From: Toxonevra muliebris
Lineage: Eukaryota; Arthropoda; Insecta; Diptera; Pallopteridae
Reading direction: 5' to 3'
Length of the DNA stretch: 64,000 bases
Assembly (NCBI GenBank): GCA_963691655.1
Contig: OY829328.1
Coordinates: 6,352,204-6,416,203 of the forward strand
Shown here: positions 1 through 13,799 of the stretch, one piece after another
Layout of the letters: each line of letters starts with the position of its first letter
Numbering within the stretch: the first letter of the stretch is position 1
Translations under genes and position numbers: made by a program
Notes under the pieces: generated by a model
Databases searched by the model: none
What the model was told of the DNA's origin: nothing
What the model saw: the letters and a program-made list of their open reading frames with translations, nothing else

Positions 1-790
1 AATGTGTATGCGAAAAAGGTCATGAAACAATGCAAATTATGCATCATCGAAAATTTTTTTTCATTTGGCACCCTTCTAGACCTTAAGCTTAGAAAGAAAA
101 TGGGAAGAAAAAGTGCATACACAACAATCATGTAACTGCCGATATACACACACCAGTTAAGGGATACAAGAGGCTTGCACCGGCATTCGGCAAAGCAGCC
201 AGTACTCCTTAAGTCTAGGATACTGGAATGCCAACACTTTTTAATAGTGCCAGCTTTAGCAACTAACCTCAATACAATACTTTACTCCCAAATTGCACTA
301 CAGAAAACATTTACTATCCGCTTTGTTACTATCAGGCTAAATTACTAACGACAAGGAGAGCATATAGAACAAAAACAAGAGCATATAGTCAAATTGCTAT
401 CAACGCCTTTATTTAATCCCCAACGCAAGCACATGCCGCAAGCTACGCAATAATGTACAACAACAATAAAGAGACAAATTGTGTTTTTCTACATCTGAAT
501 AAAGCAAAAACGAAAAATGATCAGAACAACAAAATCCCACAAAAACGTTACTTACTAAATAATGAATTTTTAATTAGTAGCAACATTTCAACGGTTACTG
601 TCACCATAATGCATGTTGTGCGTCATTTTCCAGTTTGTTGTGCCGCTACATTAAGAAGTTATCATTCTTTAAATCTATGTACATACATATGTAAGTATGT
701 AATTATACGCAATAAGTGTATCATCTTCATATATTGAATACACAAACGAAATACTTAGATTAAATTTATTATTTTGAAAAAAATAAAACT
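1..790. other. AT-rich intergenic sequence, nothing recognised
   Basis: No coding region, RNA gene or repeat end that I can support. The only open frames are short, low-complexity and lack splice or family signals. Confidence 0.5.
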
Positions 791-1019
791 GGAAACAAAA
801 AAAATGTTCTAAGAGGGCCCAATGGTCGACGCCCAAGAGTGAAAATTCCCTAGAAAAAGCCTCTCACTTAGCCAGATTTTAGTTCACTGTTCCACAAATG
901 ATTGAAATGTCTGGGTATGTACCAAGTATCCAGCACAGAACTAGCATCCATAGATCCGGGCGCAATACTCAAATTTTTGAACGAAGCTGTACTGGATGAG
1001 GTACTCTAAACCTCCGATA

Positions 1020-1330
1020 ATCAACAAGGTCTCTAGGGACCAATACGGTTAGAACGAACAGTCTCAGCCAACGTGACTTCTATAAATGCGGTGCTTAGGA
1101 GCGATTAAAATCAGCTTCACCATGATCCTGTGAACTCTATACCAAACATGTAATAAAGAAGGTCCCTGGAGACCTTGTCGGGCTTTGACCGTTTAAAAAT
1201 GTATCGGTTATCGGAATGTTTGTAGTTCGCGGTACAACGACAAAAACCTCTCTAACAATACAATAGCCTTTCGGATTCAGCATACAACTGCAGGGCCCTT
1301 CCATTCGTGTATCAGCAAAGCTCGCTCAAC
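1020..1330 (-). repeat. Decayed dispersed repeat, copy A
   Basis: This block is less AT-rich than its surroundings and has no intact frame. The reverse complement of about 1269-1308 aligns with 63026-63066 on the plus strand (roughly 34 of 41 bases by eye), sharing ACGAATGGAAGGG and TGAATCCGA. It resembles a repeat that I recall as widespread in tephritid fruit fly genomes; that link is from memory. Limits are approximate, and the decay may extend from about 800 to 1400. Confidence 0.45.
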
Positions 1331-1400
1331 AGGAATGGATGCGAAACCCTTAGTCTACGCCTTCCATGGTCTGATGTGATATAACAGAAAAAAAGTACTT

Positions 1401-4400
1401 AAATCCTTTGTCTAAATACAAGTTTAGTTACATGAAAAGATACTTAATAAATTCATTCTTAATTGTGTTATGTAGCCACATTTCTTCTTTATTAACATTT
1501 TCCACTTTCAATTTAATTGCAAATCCTGAAAGCTGTTAAAATTCTTGTTCTATTGAAAAATTACAAGTCATGCGACAAGTGTTGCAAGTCACAAATGTGA
1601 CTAATGATGATTTTCATACAGTGGACATTTGAATGCCAACAATTTACACTTAGAAAATTAATTTAAATTTAAACATCCATATGTGCATATGTCTAATACT
1701 TAAATCTGTAACTTTGGACAGCAGTCTCTAAGCGTCAGGACTTTGTAAACTTGAGTTAAGCTAGCAGTAAGATTTTTGACACAGAAGGAACAATCTTTAC
1801 AGTCTTCGGTGCTGACGATATAAAATCTTAAACCAATTCGACTTCCCAAAAACTTAAATTGGCAAATTATAAACTCAGGACTTTGGGAATGGACAATATA
1901 AAGGGATTTTCAGTGGCATAAAGGTTATGAAGGGCAGTAGAGTTTTGGAATATGTTCCTCATATCTATTTTGATTTTCTACATAGGAAGTGAAAGAATGA
2001 ATTGCCCGAAGCACTCATTTGAAAGTTATCTTTCTAAAAAACACTGAAGCATTAGAGACAGAAGGTCAAAAGAGTAATCTACCTTATAAAATAGACTATT
2101 TCTTTTGCTGTGTGATAGAGAGAACCGTGATTATGAGATAATGCCATTATCATCAAATATTATTTCTTTAGATTCAATTAAAGTTAGTCTTAAAATTTCC
2201 AACATCGAATTCATGAACACTTTCTGAGATTTTCGAGAATGCATTTCAACTTTTGTTCGAAAACTGAAACATATCAACTTCACTGATTAATTAAAAATGA
2301 GCATTAATAATGCGCGGATAACTATCAGAAAGATAATTACAACAAACACAAAACTTCCGTAGAGTAAGGCAACAAGGAGACACACAGAATTGGAGAATTG
2401 CCATCCAAAATTGTATACAATGAAAGCAAGTTTTCCAGCAGGTTCTACCAGTAATAACACACAATATCATTGGCTATTTAGAATCATCAAAGCAAAACCT
2501 GCATTATTATCTCCTTCATACTTTGAAAGCAGAATATATTCCATAACTTTTTTTTCAATGTACGCGCTTCAAACCTATATTCTTTCACACATACTGGATA
2601 AAGGTACGCAAAAATCTCTTGTCTGGATAAATGTAAACGACATGCATTACAACGTTTTCTGTATCTTCTTTATTTTTCTACTTTTTCAGCGTTTAAATCT
2701 ACCGAAACCATTAATATCTTTGTAGAGATACACCAAACAAAAAAACAGAAAACAAACAAAAATAAAGAATCAACAACCTACGCTTAAAAATACGCACAAG
2801 CTTACAAGAAAATTGCGTAGCATGTCATTTCATTTAATAGCTGTAAGAAGGAATTCCAATGATCCAGTTCATGTGCTGCAAAATATCTTTATGCAGGGTA
2901 CCTACACATTATAAATATATATGTGTAGATGGAGTTATACACGGCCCCTTCACCATACACACACACACACATACACACTCGTAGAAGAAATATGAGCGCA
3001 ATTCTTGAAAGCGCAGTCGTTGTACAGTTTTTAGTTAGTGTTTTTTTTTTTTTGTGGCTCTTGGTTTTGCGTGGGTGCTTGTATCGATATCAAGATGTCT
3101 CCAATGTCCAAACTACATAAATTACCACAGCGCTGCTCCAGCTAGCCGCAAGAGCCAATAGCGAAAAATGTAATTCTGCAATTTTTGTGCTTTCCTTTTT
3201 GGTGTGATGACTATAAAAATGAATGAAAATGAGCTGCAATGCAGTCGGCTGGACTATAAATTCTGTTAATTTATGGTTATTTAGTGTATAGCTTTGGAAT
3301 CGTCATTTATACATAAACAGTTTTAAATTATTATTTTGCAATTAATGCAAACACAAAAACACCAAACAACATTTTTTTACTTATGAAAATTAGAACATTT
3401 GAAAAGAAAAAAAAGAATGGAAAAATCATGTTTTTGTTATTTTACAATAAAATGTTTTTAACTTAAATCTGATTGCTGCTTGTTTATGCTATGTGCAAAT
3501 TAGCTGCCGCATTCTCCTATGCAAACATAAAAATTTCAGTAGTAGTAAAAGAAAATATATTAAGTATATTAATCATTAATCTATCCTACTGATAAAATAT
3601 TGATTAAGAATTTAAAACCAAAGATTAAACTTGAAACTGAACTGTAGTTTGCACAGAGGCACATCTTACATGTACTTAAATTTGCATCTTCAAAGTGTGC
3701 AACATGCTGCAAATTATTTTTATTTATATTAAATGCATTTGATGTTTATCAACAGCAAAAAAAATGAAGGCAAACATAAAACTTTAATGAAATCTAAACG
3801 TGCTAAACATATTGAATAGCTGCACTACATACACTTTGCATACATACGACTACTGCATTGCCTAGTGTTCTAAGTAGTTACATGCAAATCGTAATCAAGA
3901 GCATCAAATCACTTATCAATTTCTTTAGGCATTGAATATAGTACAAATGTTTAACGAATACTTCTTTCTTTCTTTCCGTAGTAGGTACTCAACTGTTGGG
4001 TATTCCCAGCAAGAAAATTTAATTTTGTATATTCAGCAATATGCATTGCAAAAATTGGAGGGCCCTCTACAACTCGCAGCCAGTGCCAGAACGCTGTCAA
4101 TGTAAAAACCCTTTCACGTGCAAAAAAGCAGCACCGCAACAGACCATTGTGTAAGATTGGCTTGGAAACGATTAATGAAAACCGAATAGGCACAGTTTAG
4201 GTTGTGGAAGGTTCCTTTAAAAAATCTTCTAATTTTGATTTAACCGCATTGGTAATGAGTGAATTGAATTTCATTAAAATCGGTTAATCCAACTTTCAAT
4301 CAAATCTCTATTCTGATCCCAGGTATAGAACCTGGTTCATAGGTACGTAACCTAACCTAAACTCCTTTCGAGGCATATTCTTTATTCTCTATAACGAAAG

Positions 4401-7400
4401 TTCTAATATGTATAATATCATTAAAGTTCGTACTTGAACTATATGACGGTCACTTTAAGAAAACATTAAAGCTGATAAAATAATAGTGAAATAAATAGAA
4501 GAGACGCATTCTTTTCCGTTCACTGACGTCTGTCAAATTTGAAAATAGTTCTCCTGCTTCTCTCAAAGTATTTATTTGACATTTCAGAAGTAAATATAAA
4601 GAAATAAAACAGAAAAATTTCATAAGCCAGGAAAATCTTTCTGAAAGGACGTTTTGTTCGTTTTATTGACTTTAACGTTTACTTATAATGTATAATGTCT
4701 TTGAATTTTCTAGCTGGGTAGACTCTAAGTTCTACGAACTACGACAAGTACGTTCAATTAAAGTGTACGCTCATAATTTGCATAAAAGCCGTTTAGTGTT
4801 TAAACATTATTGGGCATCGGGGCAATTGAATCGTTGCAATTGCAATTTGCAATTCTAATTTTGTATGGTGTTGAAAGTGTGCAAATGTTGCAGCTTCAGA
4901 TTCAGATCCAGCTGGCTGGAGATTTGAGATCGAATGGTAAAACGAGTGACTGGAATGGAATACATGCTGCGATCGATCAGTGCTTACTATTTTCTTGCGG
5001 TTTTTTTTTTAGCAGATTAAACGAAAATGATGATTGCATGGTATTTTGGTATGTTGGGGCAACAAATTTTTATGAGTGCGTAATGTTTGTTTTTTATTCG
5101 ATACTTAAAAAAATGAAATAAAAATTATGCATTTACTACCAAAAAAATATAACGAGTTTTTCTTAATTTGTAACAAACATTTGAAGTTAATAAACAACCA
5201 ACTAAACTTGCTGGCGAAATGTTACTAAAAACATTGATCAGGTAGTGTCAATCAAAAGTCACAATTAAGCTTCACACTTCATACACAGATACCAACCAGA
5301 CAGATCGCTATAGTTATGATACTCACGATCGTCATCATGATCATTGTCATCATCAATCGAAAAGCGCAGACGCTCAACACTTTTGAAACCACAAAGCACC
5401 ACAAAAAATATAAATCGATTTAATTGCTTTATAGAAATGTTGCAAGCGACTATGCAACTGTGCAGCTTTTTCTGTACAGCTATTTGTCTACTAATTCCAA
5501 AGGATCGCGTTGCGCAAGATCACTTTCATATGAATAGTTAAGCACCCCAAGAGAGTTACTGTAATTGTAGCAGACTGTTAAATTAAATTGATCATGATAT
5601 CCGCTTTGCGATCATCACCAGCAAAATCATCACATACTGGCCGTGGTAGAACAAGAAAAAACAGCAGCCGCAATGAAGAGTCTCCAGTCTCCACAAACGG
5701 TTGCCCAAAAGTATTACATGCCATTTCAATATTATAGAATACAGTTGCAACTTCTGCTTTAATTGGCTGTGCAGATTCTTGTTGAATGCATGCAGCATAC
5801 CTCAGATAGAATACGAACTGGTTTCGTTGGAAAAACAAACAAAGTTACTACCATCAACTAACTACATTCTTCATGGTGGTCTGACAGTTAGCATTCAAAT
5901 GCAGTTAATATGCAAAATGTTCATTGGTACTCGCGTACTTTGAAACTTCAACGTCCAGCTAGAGCTTTGGCATATCAAAGGCCGCGCTTTCAACAGAAAA
6001 CATTCTCCTTCTGCCGCTGATCATGCTGACTTGAACTTACTTCTATTGAAAACTGAATAGATTTTGCGTGCGTTTCATTTCATAAAGTTTCAAATTTATT
6101 TTTTTGTTTGTTTTTTTCTATGTCCCACTGTACTTTGGTATAGTGTTGTTTGTTGTCCTACCTATAAAGTTTCTGTCTGAAGTTCTTGTTTTTTATTCAA
6201 ATTACCTTGTTCCATGTGGTGGTATAATGCTGTACTGTGGTGTTCTATACAACTTCTTTTTTGTCCGGCCTATTTGTTTTTTTCTTTTTTTTGCTCTTTT
6301 TTTTGACACTACATACCAGGAGGTCCTGCCCTACACATGCAACTTTGTCAATCAGTCGAAGCTTCCTGCTGCGTGCATAGTCACCAAAAAGTTTACAGTA
6401 TGTGGACGCACACATATAGACCAAAGTGATCTCATATGTGTAGGTATGCATGGATGTGTGCGGTGTCTGGCCATGTGGTAATTTTATAACGTGTCATTTG
6501 CTCTTTAATTTCGTATCATTTTCCTTTTTTTATTATTTTATTATTATTTTGCATGAATTGCATGAAAATACTCGTTCTGATTGCCTTAGGAAATCATAAA
6601 TTAAAATCGATCGTTTGACAAGCTCTTGAAATGCATACACACATATGCACATACATATGTAAGTATATAAATGTACATATGCATATGTGTATACATATAT
6701 TATTTATTTTGGAAAGGCGTACATGCAAGTTTTTCTTTTTTTTAAATGTATGGTAGCATTTATCATTGTGCTAAGAAGTAATTTTGTCATTTTTTCCATT
6801 TGCCTAAAGTAATAAACTTTTGTTTTCTGTGTATGCGTGTTTTTATATGCTCTGCATGTATATCAGCTTTTAATTTAATAACATAATAATTTCAGGAATT
6901 TTAAAATAACTGAGTAAAATGTGTTGTGATTAAATAAATTTAGTCATTGTTGAAAATATTGAAATATTAACAATAACATCCAACATTTTTGTTGAAGGTG
7001 TATAATCCAAAAGGGGCCCGGGACGGAGGATAAAGAAAATAATGAGGTCATTTAAACATTGGTATATATTTCTTTAAATTATTTACTCTCTTATAACAGA
7101 GACCTGGAAAATTGTGAATGAAACAAAAATATAAAAACAATGATTCCCTAACATGTATACTTAATTTTCTCAAAATATACATATATACTAAGCATCGCAT
7201 TATTATTCAATCGTTCGGTCCATTATTCGTACATGAATATAGTCCTGGATGGCACACATACATACACCTTCCATTGCTCTTAACTTCAATGGGTAATTAC
7301 GTGAAGAAAAACAATAAAAAATTGCCTTTGCAAAACCGGTAAAATAATTTGAATGCATTTCCGGCAACATAGCAACAACGGAAACCTGAAAGTAGCTGCA

Positions 7401-10130
7401 ACTTGCATTTCAGGGTTTCACAAATGGCCGCACAAATCTCAACAACGATTAACCTTCTGAAGCGTGTAATTAAAATCCCAAAAGAAGTTTCTGCATTTTT
7501 TGTATTCTTAATTCATTTTCACTGCTTTTGAATGTTCGTTCGTATTTTGCATTTTACATGTACATATGAAAAATTACGAAACTGACGATGTCATGTTGCA
7601 TCAGTGAAAAGCATATTGAATTCATATATAGCATCTTGAACATATTGTAAGTTTTGCGCGTTGTTCGTGGTTCGTTGGCTGTTCATTTGTGATGAGGATG
7701 TTTTTCAAACATTTGAACGAACACTTGCATTCAACTAAAATATGCTGAACATGTTGAGAGTGCAGAGCATCCAAGTAAGTATTGCTGTTGCTTCTGCGCT
7801 GATCTGTACATCTTATTGCGATAACAATCTTTTCACAATTTATTTAAATATATGTAAATATGTATAGGTACATACGTAGGTAAGTATATAATTTTTACTT
7901 TTTAGATTAAAATATATGTGGTATATATGCGTAAGCAAGAATCGCCGTACTGCTCTCGTATTTAAGTTTTGAACACGCATTTGTAACATGTTATTAAATC
8001 AGCAAATGTTGCATATGAAATGCATTGAAGTAACAACAAACACTAACAACAACACCGACACCGGCAACAACAACACGATTATATATGTAGCATGTGTGTC
8101 ACACAGCATGTAATGTCTAACATTAACAACAACTCGAAAGTCTTACACTGAAGATTGTTGTTGTTGTTGGCCACGTATTACCAGAGATCATGTCCAGCAT
8201 TTTGAAATGCCATTAAAAGCTTCTGTTGTTGAAATGAGTTTTCGTAAATAATTATGGGTTTCTTTTACGTTCGTTGAGATTTTACTATCAACAGCTGCTG
8301 TTAATGCTGTTGTTGCTGCTTCATGATTTTATTTAATTTTCTTCTCGATTTTTTTTTTTTTTTTCTTTTTTGGTTTGTAGATTTCCTTCAGTGATGATAA
8401 CAGATCAAATTACGCGTTCCTACTTTGTACATATACTGACGCTGACGTTTTTTATTTAAGCTCTATGTAAAACTAATATTCTGACATTCGAAACACATCG
8501 CAGTAGCTGTTAACACGACTTTCTGTACAGCAGTTTATGTTTCTGTTGATAGCTCAAAAGTTTACTAAAGATATCTATGATTTGCATAACAAGATTTGCT
8601 ACCTCTGAAATTATCATAAGAATAAAGAAAGAAAGTATTTTTATACGTGTATGTTAATTTATTTGCCAACTTTGAATTGGGTATTATTGTGTATCAAATT
8701 TTACAAGGACTCATTGGAATTTTGGTAACTTAATTGTGAGCAGTGATAAAAAAAAACTCTGGAATCGTTTGCTCTAGGCAACTCTAGTCATGAGAAAATA
8801 TTAAAGAAAATGTTGTCAAGCCTTTGTAGAAAAACAGTTGCAACGTTATAGAAAGCAATAAACCCCCAGTAGCCTTCACAGCAGAGCTTCTATTGTCGAG
8901 AATTACAAGCAGCAGGACCAATATATGTATGTATATTTTCTCTTTTATAGATTAGAATATTTCGAAATCCTGACCTCGTTGAACAATTCTGCTATAAGAT
9001 TTGGATACAGCCTAAAAAATTATGGAACTTCTCTGTTTCTTGGATTTACCAATTACCAAACAAAGTCCTGTGATATTAGTATACAAGGTTAAATATTACC
9101 TTTGTTGATCCAAGAATCTAGCCCGATCTAGCTTAGCAACGCTAACTAAGTCTGAGCCATTTACCCACATTTCAGTACTGAGCGTTGCGAAATCGCAAGG
9201 TTTGGGGCTTTAGCTGTAGTCGACGGAAAAAATTTACTTGTCAGTGATTAGAATTAGATTATAATTGATCAGATTTTATGCCGATTTTCAATCTTGATAT
9301 ACTAAATTTTACAAACCGAAATCGCACAATCTTTTTAACAAATTTTTAAAATTCAACTAAAAATGTTACAAATTTAAAACCGAACCAATTCAATCATTTT
9401 ATGATTCTTATATTTTCTATAAATGCGTTTCCAACTTCATTTTCGATCACTATTTGTTTATAATATATATTTAAATATTCGCGTTGGGAAAACACAACCC
9501 TGAATCTAAACATTACATAAATTTGTTTTCAAAAACCTCCTTGGTTTTATTAGAAATCAAGCTAATAAAAAAAACTCGATTTTACTTCAGCCCTTTTAGG
9601 GTCATTAATAATTTAATCTGAAATTGCCAGCTTACACTAAATTTTCTATTGCATCAACATGATATATTTTTCACTAATTGGGCTCATATATATGTGCATA
9701 CAGGCAGGGGGCCAACACTCGAACTAATAAACCAACTCAACCAATGAGAAACTCTTATTGCCCACAACCATATGGTATATTTTAGCACATTATCTTTTTT
9801 GATAAATAAACACTACATTTTAATATATTTTAATTTTGCTATGCTCTCAGAGGAATTCTGAAAGATAAAACTACTGAACCAAATTACCAAACCAATCGCT
9901 TCATTTCAAATAATTTCCATTTATGGTAGCAAAAAACTTTAGAAGAAAATTGTAGATAAGTGTTCGCTTGTGAAGCACTTGTAACTCCTTCACTAAAAAT
10001 ATATAGAAAGAAAATCAATACAATTGCCGATTGTCATTTGACACTTACTTATCTTGTCAAACTGTGCGTCACAAGCGGATAATGTGCATGTCATTTTGCA
10101 CGCATCGAATCGCTTTGCAAGGTAAGCGGT
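1401..10130. other. Long AT-rich spacer without recognisable gene
   Basis: No exon with family similarity was found on either strand. Small items are a (CA)n run at 2957-2970, Asn/Gln-codon-like CAA and GTT runs near 8040-8180, and poly-T tracts near 8350. The ATG-initiated frames (for example 4810-5121, 6104-6481, 7118-7342) are rich in F, Y and I, have no domain signal and look like chance frames. It could be intergenic or part of a large intron. Confidence 0.5.
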
Positions 10131-11030
10131 AAGTATGTAGTAGCAATGGCATGCAAGCAACAGCACTTGCAAGGTGTAACCAACAGTAGCAGCAATTTCG
10201 AATTTCCAATCGATTCACAACTTTCAACAAATTCAACACTTTGCTGTCAAATGTCATGTTAACTGCACCGCCAGTGTCACCAAGTGTCAGTGTTGCGCTT
10301 TGCAATTGCCTGCGGAATTAACATGTCACTGCCAGAGCAACACAGTAACATAAAAAGTAGCAGCAGCAACAGAGCAGCACCAACAGTAACACATTCGTGT
10401 CACTGGGGTTTGTCAACAAGAGTATTACGGAAATGTTGTTGCCACTGTTGTTGGTGTTGTTGTTACTGTTGCAGCTTATCTGGCATGTTTTACTTTTCTT
10501 TTAACAAAACTGAAGATTGCTACTGTTCGTACGAATGTTCAGCATACGCAGTTTTAATCTTTTGCGTATATCTTCTTACTTCTTACTTAAGTTAGCAAAG
10601 CCAAGTTGCTTCAAAATCCGCAACAGCAACAACAAAAAACAATGCAACAACGCAAACATTCAAGTAAAAGCAATTCCAACTTATTGCGCTTAAAGTGTAT
10701 TGGTAATTGCTTTTGTTTTTTGTTTTGTTTTTCTTCTTCATTTTTCTTTTTTTGTTTTGGAGGAGAATTACAAACTCGAAATTGGCTACCGTGCAATTTT
10801 CTAAACATAGCATTACTTAATTATTATTTTGAAGCTGTTGGATTGGACAACAAGTGCAGCTACAAATGCAACAGCAGCACCAGCACAGTTGTTGTCACAG
10901 CGTGACTTCCTTTTTTGCTTTATATATTTCAGCTTCAGCTTCAAATCCCAGCGGAATGCCGCCACATGAAATGCTCTCTGCTCTCTCGTCTCACGCGGCT
11001 TCAGTTTAATTAAGTTCCGAAATTAATTGC
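10130..11030. other. CAG/CAA- and CTG/GTT-rich block, possible regulatory or 5' UTR region
   Basis: Repeated imperfect runs of AGC, AAC and their complements occur at 10150-10190, 10355-10395, 10430-10475 and 10618-10650. Some lie in opposite orientation and could pair. A TATATAT run followed by pyrimidine-rich CTCTCTGCTCTCTCGTCTC lies at about 10920-10995. Opa-like repeats and GAGA-type tracts are common in fly regulatory regions and 5' UTRs. The frames here (such as a Cys-rich one at 10284-10595) are the translation of the repeat. No gene is called. Confidence 0.3.
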
Positions 11031-11580
11031 TTCGTATGACTTATATGTTGCTGCATGAAATTGATTGCGATTTTTTTTCTTTCTTTTTTGTTTGCCAATT
11101 GCGATTAAAATATAATTTTTGTTACCATTTTAGTATGATGAAATAAATTGTGTTTTTGTAGGTGGCTTGTCAAAATTCCGAGCGTATAGTTGTTACATAT
11201 AAATGACACAAGCGGTACGCTTGTTCATACTTGTGGTTTCTGTAATTCTCTAGAGCACTGTCACAAGATGTTTCCCATTAAGGATGTCAAATAATGAGAA
11301 GTATGTTATACTAGTACACATCAAATCGACAGATTTATAAATACAATTTTCTGTTATTATATCCGACGAGAACGATTGAACGATGGTTTATAACGTAAGC
11401 GGGAAGTCTTTATTAAAAGGTATTTATATTTAAGATTAACGACCCGAAATTTAATAGATTTACTAGTATTTATATGAATGAAATCTGAGCTCTACTTCGA
11501 TTTGGGATCTATTTTGGATCTAATAGTTGTGATTTGTTTTTAACCTGGTATCACATAACAGTCCACGTACTCGCCGCTTA

Positions 11581-12013
11581 GGAGCCATTCACATATTACG
11601 TAACGCAATTTTTGACCACTTTTGACCCCTCCCCCTGATCGAAACACATCGTAACAATCTCTTGAATCAGTTAACCAATTAAATTCAATTATCCAGGTTT
11701 GCTATCACAATTTCTTTCATTTAGTATCAAGAACAATCGGGCATTTCTAGCTCGAGATATAATTTTTAAATCATAAAAAAGTTAAAAAAATTAAAAAATA
11801 TCAATACCTCACAAAATGATCCATAAAAAAAATTTAAGCCGTGATTTTCGAATTCGGCGGGAGAAAATTCATAAACTAGTTTAATTTTGAAGTCATTTGT
11901 AATTGATAGTATAAAATCGACCTTGCATAACGCTGATGATGACCCCCTCCCGCATGTAACAAATTGTCGGACCCCGTCCCCCTTCGCGTGTTACGTAATA
12001 TGTGAACGGCCCT
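11581..12013. mobile_element. MITE with inverted ends and TTA target-site duplication
   Basis: The left end begins GGAGCCATTCACATATTACG, and the right end, read in reverse complement, begins AGGGCCGTTCACATATTACG. TTA flanks both sides (11578-11580 and 12014-12016). Just inside both ends are C-rich runs of the type CCCCTCCCCCT. There is no coding capacity over 433 bp. A 3-bp TTA duplication is typical of PIF/Harbinger-type non-autonomous elements, so that class is an inference. Confidence 0.8.
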
Positions 12014-12179
12014 TTACGAGAAAGAAGAAAATACTTTAGGTTGAATAGAATTAAGGTGGGTTTACTGCCATTTTTTGTAAATTGCGCGATTATTATAAGT
12101 TTTATACAGTTTCACTAGCAAATAAATAAAGAAATAACTGCTAAATACTTTAGGTTGAAGTAGTAATGTCTTTAGGCAT

Positions 12180-12185
12180 TTTATT
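12180..12185 (-). terminator. Poly(A) signal of the trypsin-like gene
   Basis: AATAAA on the minus strand, about 70 bases after the TAA at 12256-12258. This spacing suits the 3' UTR of a small digestive-type protease gene. Confidence 0.5.
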
Positions 12186-12255
12186 AAACTTGAAAAGAGA
12201 AGTAAATAATATTTGAATATTTTGTGTTTCATAATCCTCGTCCCAGTTCGCATTA

Positions 12256-13167
12256 TTATCCCAAATAACTGGGCCTTGTGTATCTCGATTGCACCGTACT
12301 GATCCACGTACGCATCTTTGGTATGCTAGTATAAACTCCAGGATATCGTAAACGCGCGCAACCTTCACCAAATGAAACAACACCATATTGCCTGCCACCG
12401 CTGATCAAAGCACCGCCGGAATCACCTTGGCAACTGTCCTGACGCACTGCCTGAGCACATAGCATATTTTCGGTAATAATATGATTTCCCCTATACCGGC
12501 GTGCACAAGTCCTTAAGCTCACTGATTGAACTCCAACGCCGCGTAAACGAATCGTTGGATTTTCACCCGCTTCGCTAAGCGTGCCCCAACCGCTTATGGT
12601 AAATGAACGCGGTATAAACGAATTGCTTGCGGCAAGTGGAATTGCGCGTAAATTATTATTATAAGAGAAAGGTATTCGCATTCTCAACATGGAAATATCA
12701 TTGACGTTGGTATCATCATTGTAGCCGCCATGCATAGCAATCTGTGCGACAATTCTCAATTGTCCACCTCTCTTGAAATAGTCGGAGCCCGCACGCACTG
12801 CATGTCTTCGATTCATATTTCTGTATACACAATGTGCTGCCGATAGAACCCAATTCGTGCTAACCACCGATGCACCACAAACGAATTTACCTTCACGTAT
12901 TATAGCAGCCTGCCATGGCGCCTCACGCACCGATATTTGACGCCCGCCCACAATCCGATGTGCATGTCCGCCAATGTGTGTCGCATTTGCATGCACTACA
13001 GCACTAGCGTTATACGTTTGTGGCGTTAATGACGATTGTATATCCTGATGGTCCACATAAATATATTGACCATCCTCCGAGGAGGTGTCTTCACCACTAA
13101 AATCCTTGCCGTATGCGAACACCACCACCGCTACTACTAGTAGATAAAGCGCTAATGTGCGTTTCAT
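12256..13167 (-). CDS. Trypsin-like serine protease (secreted zymogen)
   Basis: Single-exon frame of 303 residues ending in tandem stops TAA TAA. Residues 1-20 form a signal peptide (MKRT followed by a Leu/Val core). Residues about 21-71 are an acidic propeptide with possible N-glycosylation at Asn53 and Asn61. Activation is expected after Arg71, before IVGG at 72-75. The catalytic triad is visible: His112 in SAAHC, Asp157 in NDIS and Ser250 in GDSGG. Asp244, six residues before the Ser, gives the trypsin-type S1 pocket (chymotrypsin Asp189), with Gly267 near the 216 position, so cleavage after Arg or Lys is expected. Six cysteines (97, 113, 221, 237, 246, 270) fit three disulfides. Length and layout suit an insect S1A protease. 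Extracellular action is inferred; the substrate (food protein or a cascade) cannot be told. A Phe replaces the usual Trp in the S214-W-G strand. No neighbouring paralogue is seen, which is unusual for a family that often clusters. Confidence 0.92.
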   Translation of the reverse strand: MKRTLALYLLVVAVVVFAYGKDFSGEDTSSEDGQYIYVDHQDIQSSLTPQTYNASAVVHANATHIGGHAHRIVGGRQISVREAPWQAAIIREGKFVCGASVVSTNWVLSAAHCVYRNMNRRHAVRAGSDYFKRGGQLRIVAQIAMHGGYNDDTNVNDISMLRMRIPFSYNNNLRAIPLAASNSFIPRSFTISGWGTLSEAGENPTIRLRGVGVQSVSLRTCARRYRGNHIITENMLCAQAVRQDSCQGDSGGALISGGRQYGVVSFGEGCARLRYPGVYTSIPKMRTWISTVQSRYTRPSYLG

Positions 13168-13186
13168 TCTTGAGCGTTATTGAAGA

Positions 13187-13225
13187 ACTGAACTTTTAGA
13201 AATTTTAAAAATTTCTTTTACCAAT
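13187..13225 (-). promoter_or_regulatory. Candidate core promoter of the trypsin-like gene
   Basis: On the minus strand an arthropod initiator TCAGT lies at 13187-13191, about 20 bases before the ATG. A weak AT-rich TTTAAAA-type element lies about 20-30 bases further upstream. The arrangement is plausible for a short-leader protease gene, but in AT-rich DNA this could be chance. Confidence 0.3.
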
Positions 13226-13697
13226 ATTGGTCATGACCTTTTCATTATGTTTCTTTTGTTATCAAGCTAAAATTCTATTCAAATACAGACAATGTTTTGC
13301 ATATATGTATATACATATCTATTGAGATATCTACTTAGAATACCATTTAAATGTGAATCACTATTATGAAGAAAGTATGTAAATGAAATTTATGCGGGTG
13401 AAAATCAAAGTTTTCTAACAAAATTCAGAAAAAAAGAAAGAAAAAACGTGCAGATTTATTTTAATCTTTAGAGATAAAAGATAATCAAATTATTTGTTAT
13501 TTATATCTACTCCTACTTTCCAAGCAAAATTGTATCCAAACTAATATAACCACTGTTGGCATATTATGCGTAAATCACAATTTTTTTTATTGTTTACATT
13601 TTTAGTGTAAATTACGCGTAAAGAAAGGTAAACAATGTAAATATTTGTAGACAACTATAAACAATCATCTGTTAAGATTTTCATAATAAAATTTGTA

Positions 13698-13795
13698 TTA
13701 ACCCAGATATGCCGAATAACCTATTTCCTCATTTAATCAAAATCAAACATTTCTGAAGTAACCTACATATAGGAAAATGAGCATATTTGGGTTAA
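13698..13795. repeat. Small hairpin MITE-like repeat
   Basis: TTAACCCAGATATGC at the left is matched by its reverse complement GCATATTTGGGTTAA at the right (14 of 15), bounding about 98 bp without coding content. The ends start with TTAA, so a piggyBac-like duplication is possible but unproven. Confidence 0.4.
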
Positions 13796-13799
13796 TATA

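Noticed and set aside
6104..6481. 125-residue plus-strand frame as a membrane protein gene
   Set aside because: Composition is driven by T-rich DNA (F, Y, L); no motif, no splice or promoter context.
10284..10595. Cys-rich protein (CCCHCCWCCCYCC)
   Set aside because: This is the translation of a GTT/TGT repeat in one frame; other frames give poly-Gln or poly-Asn.
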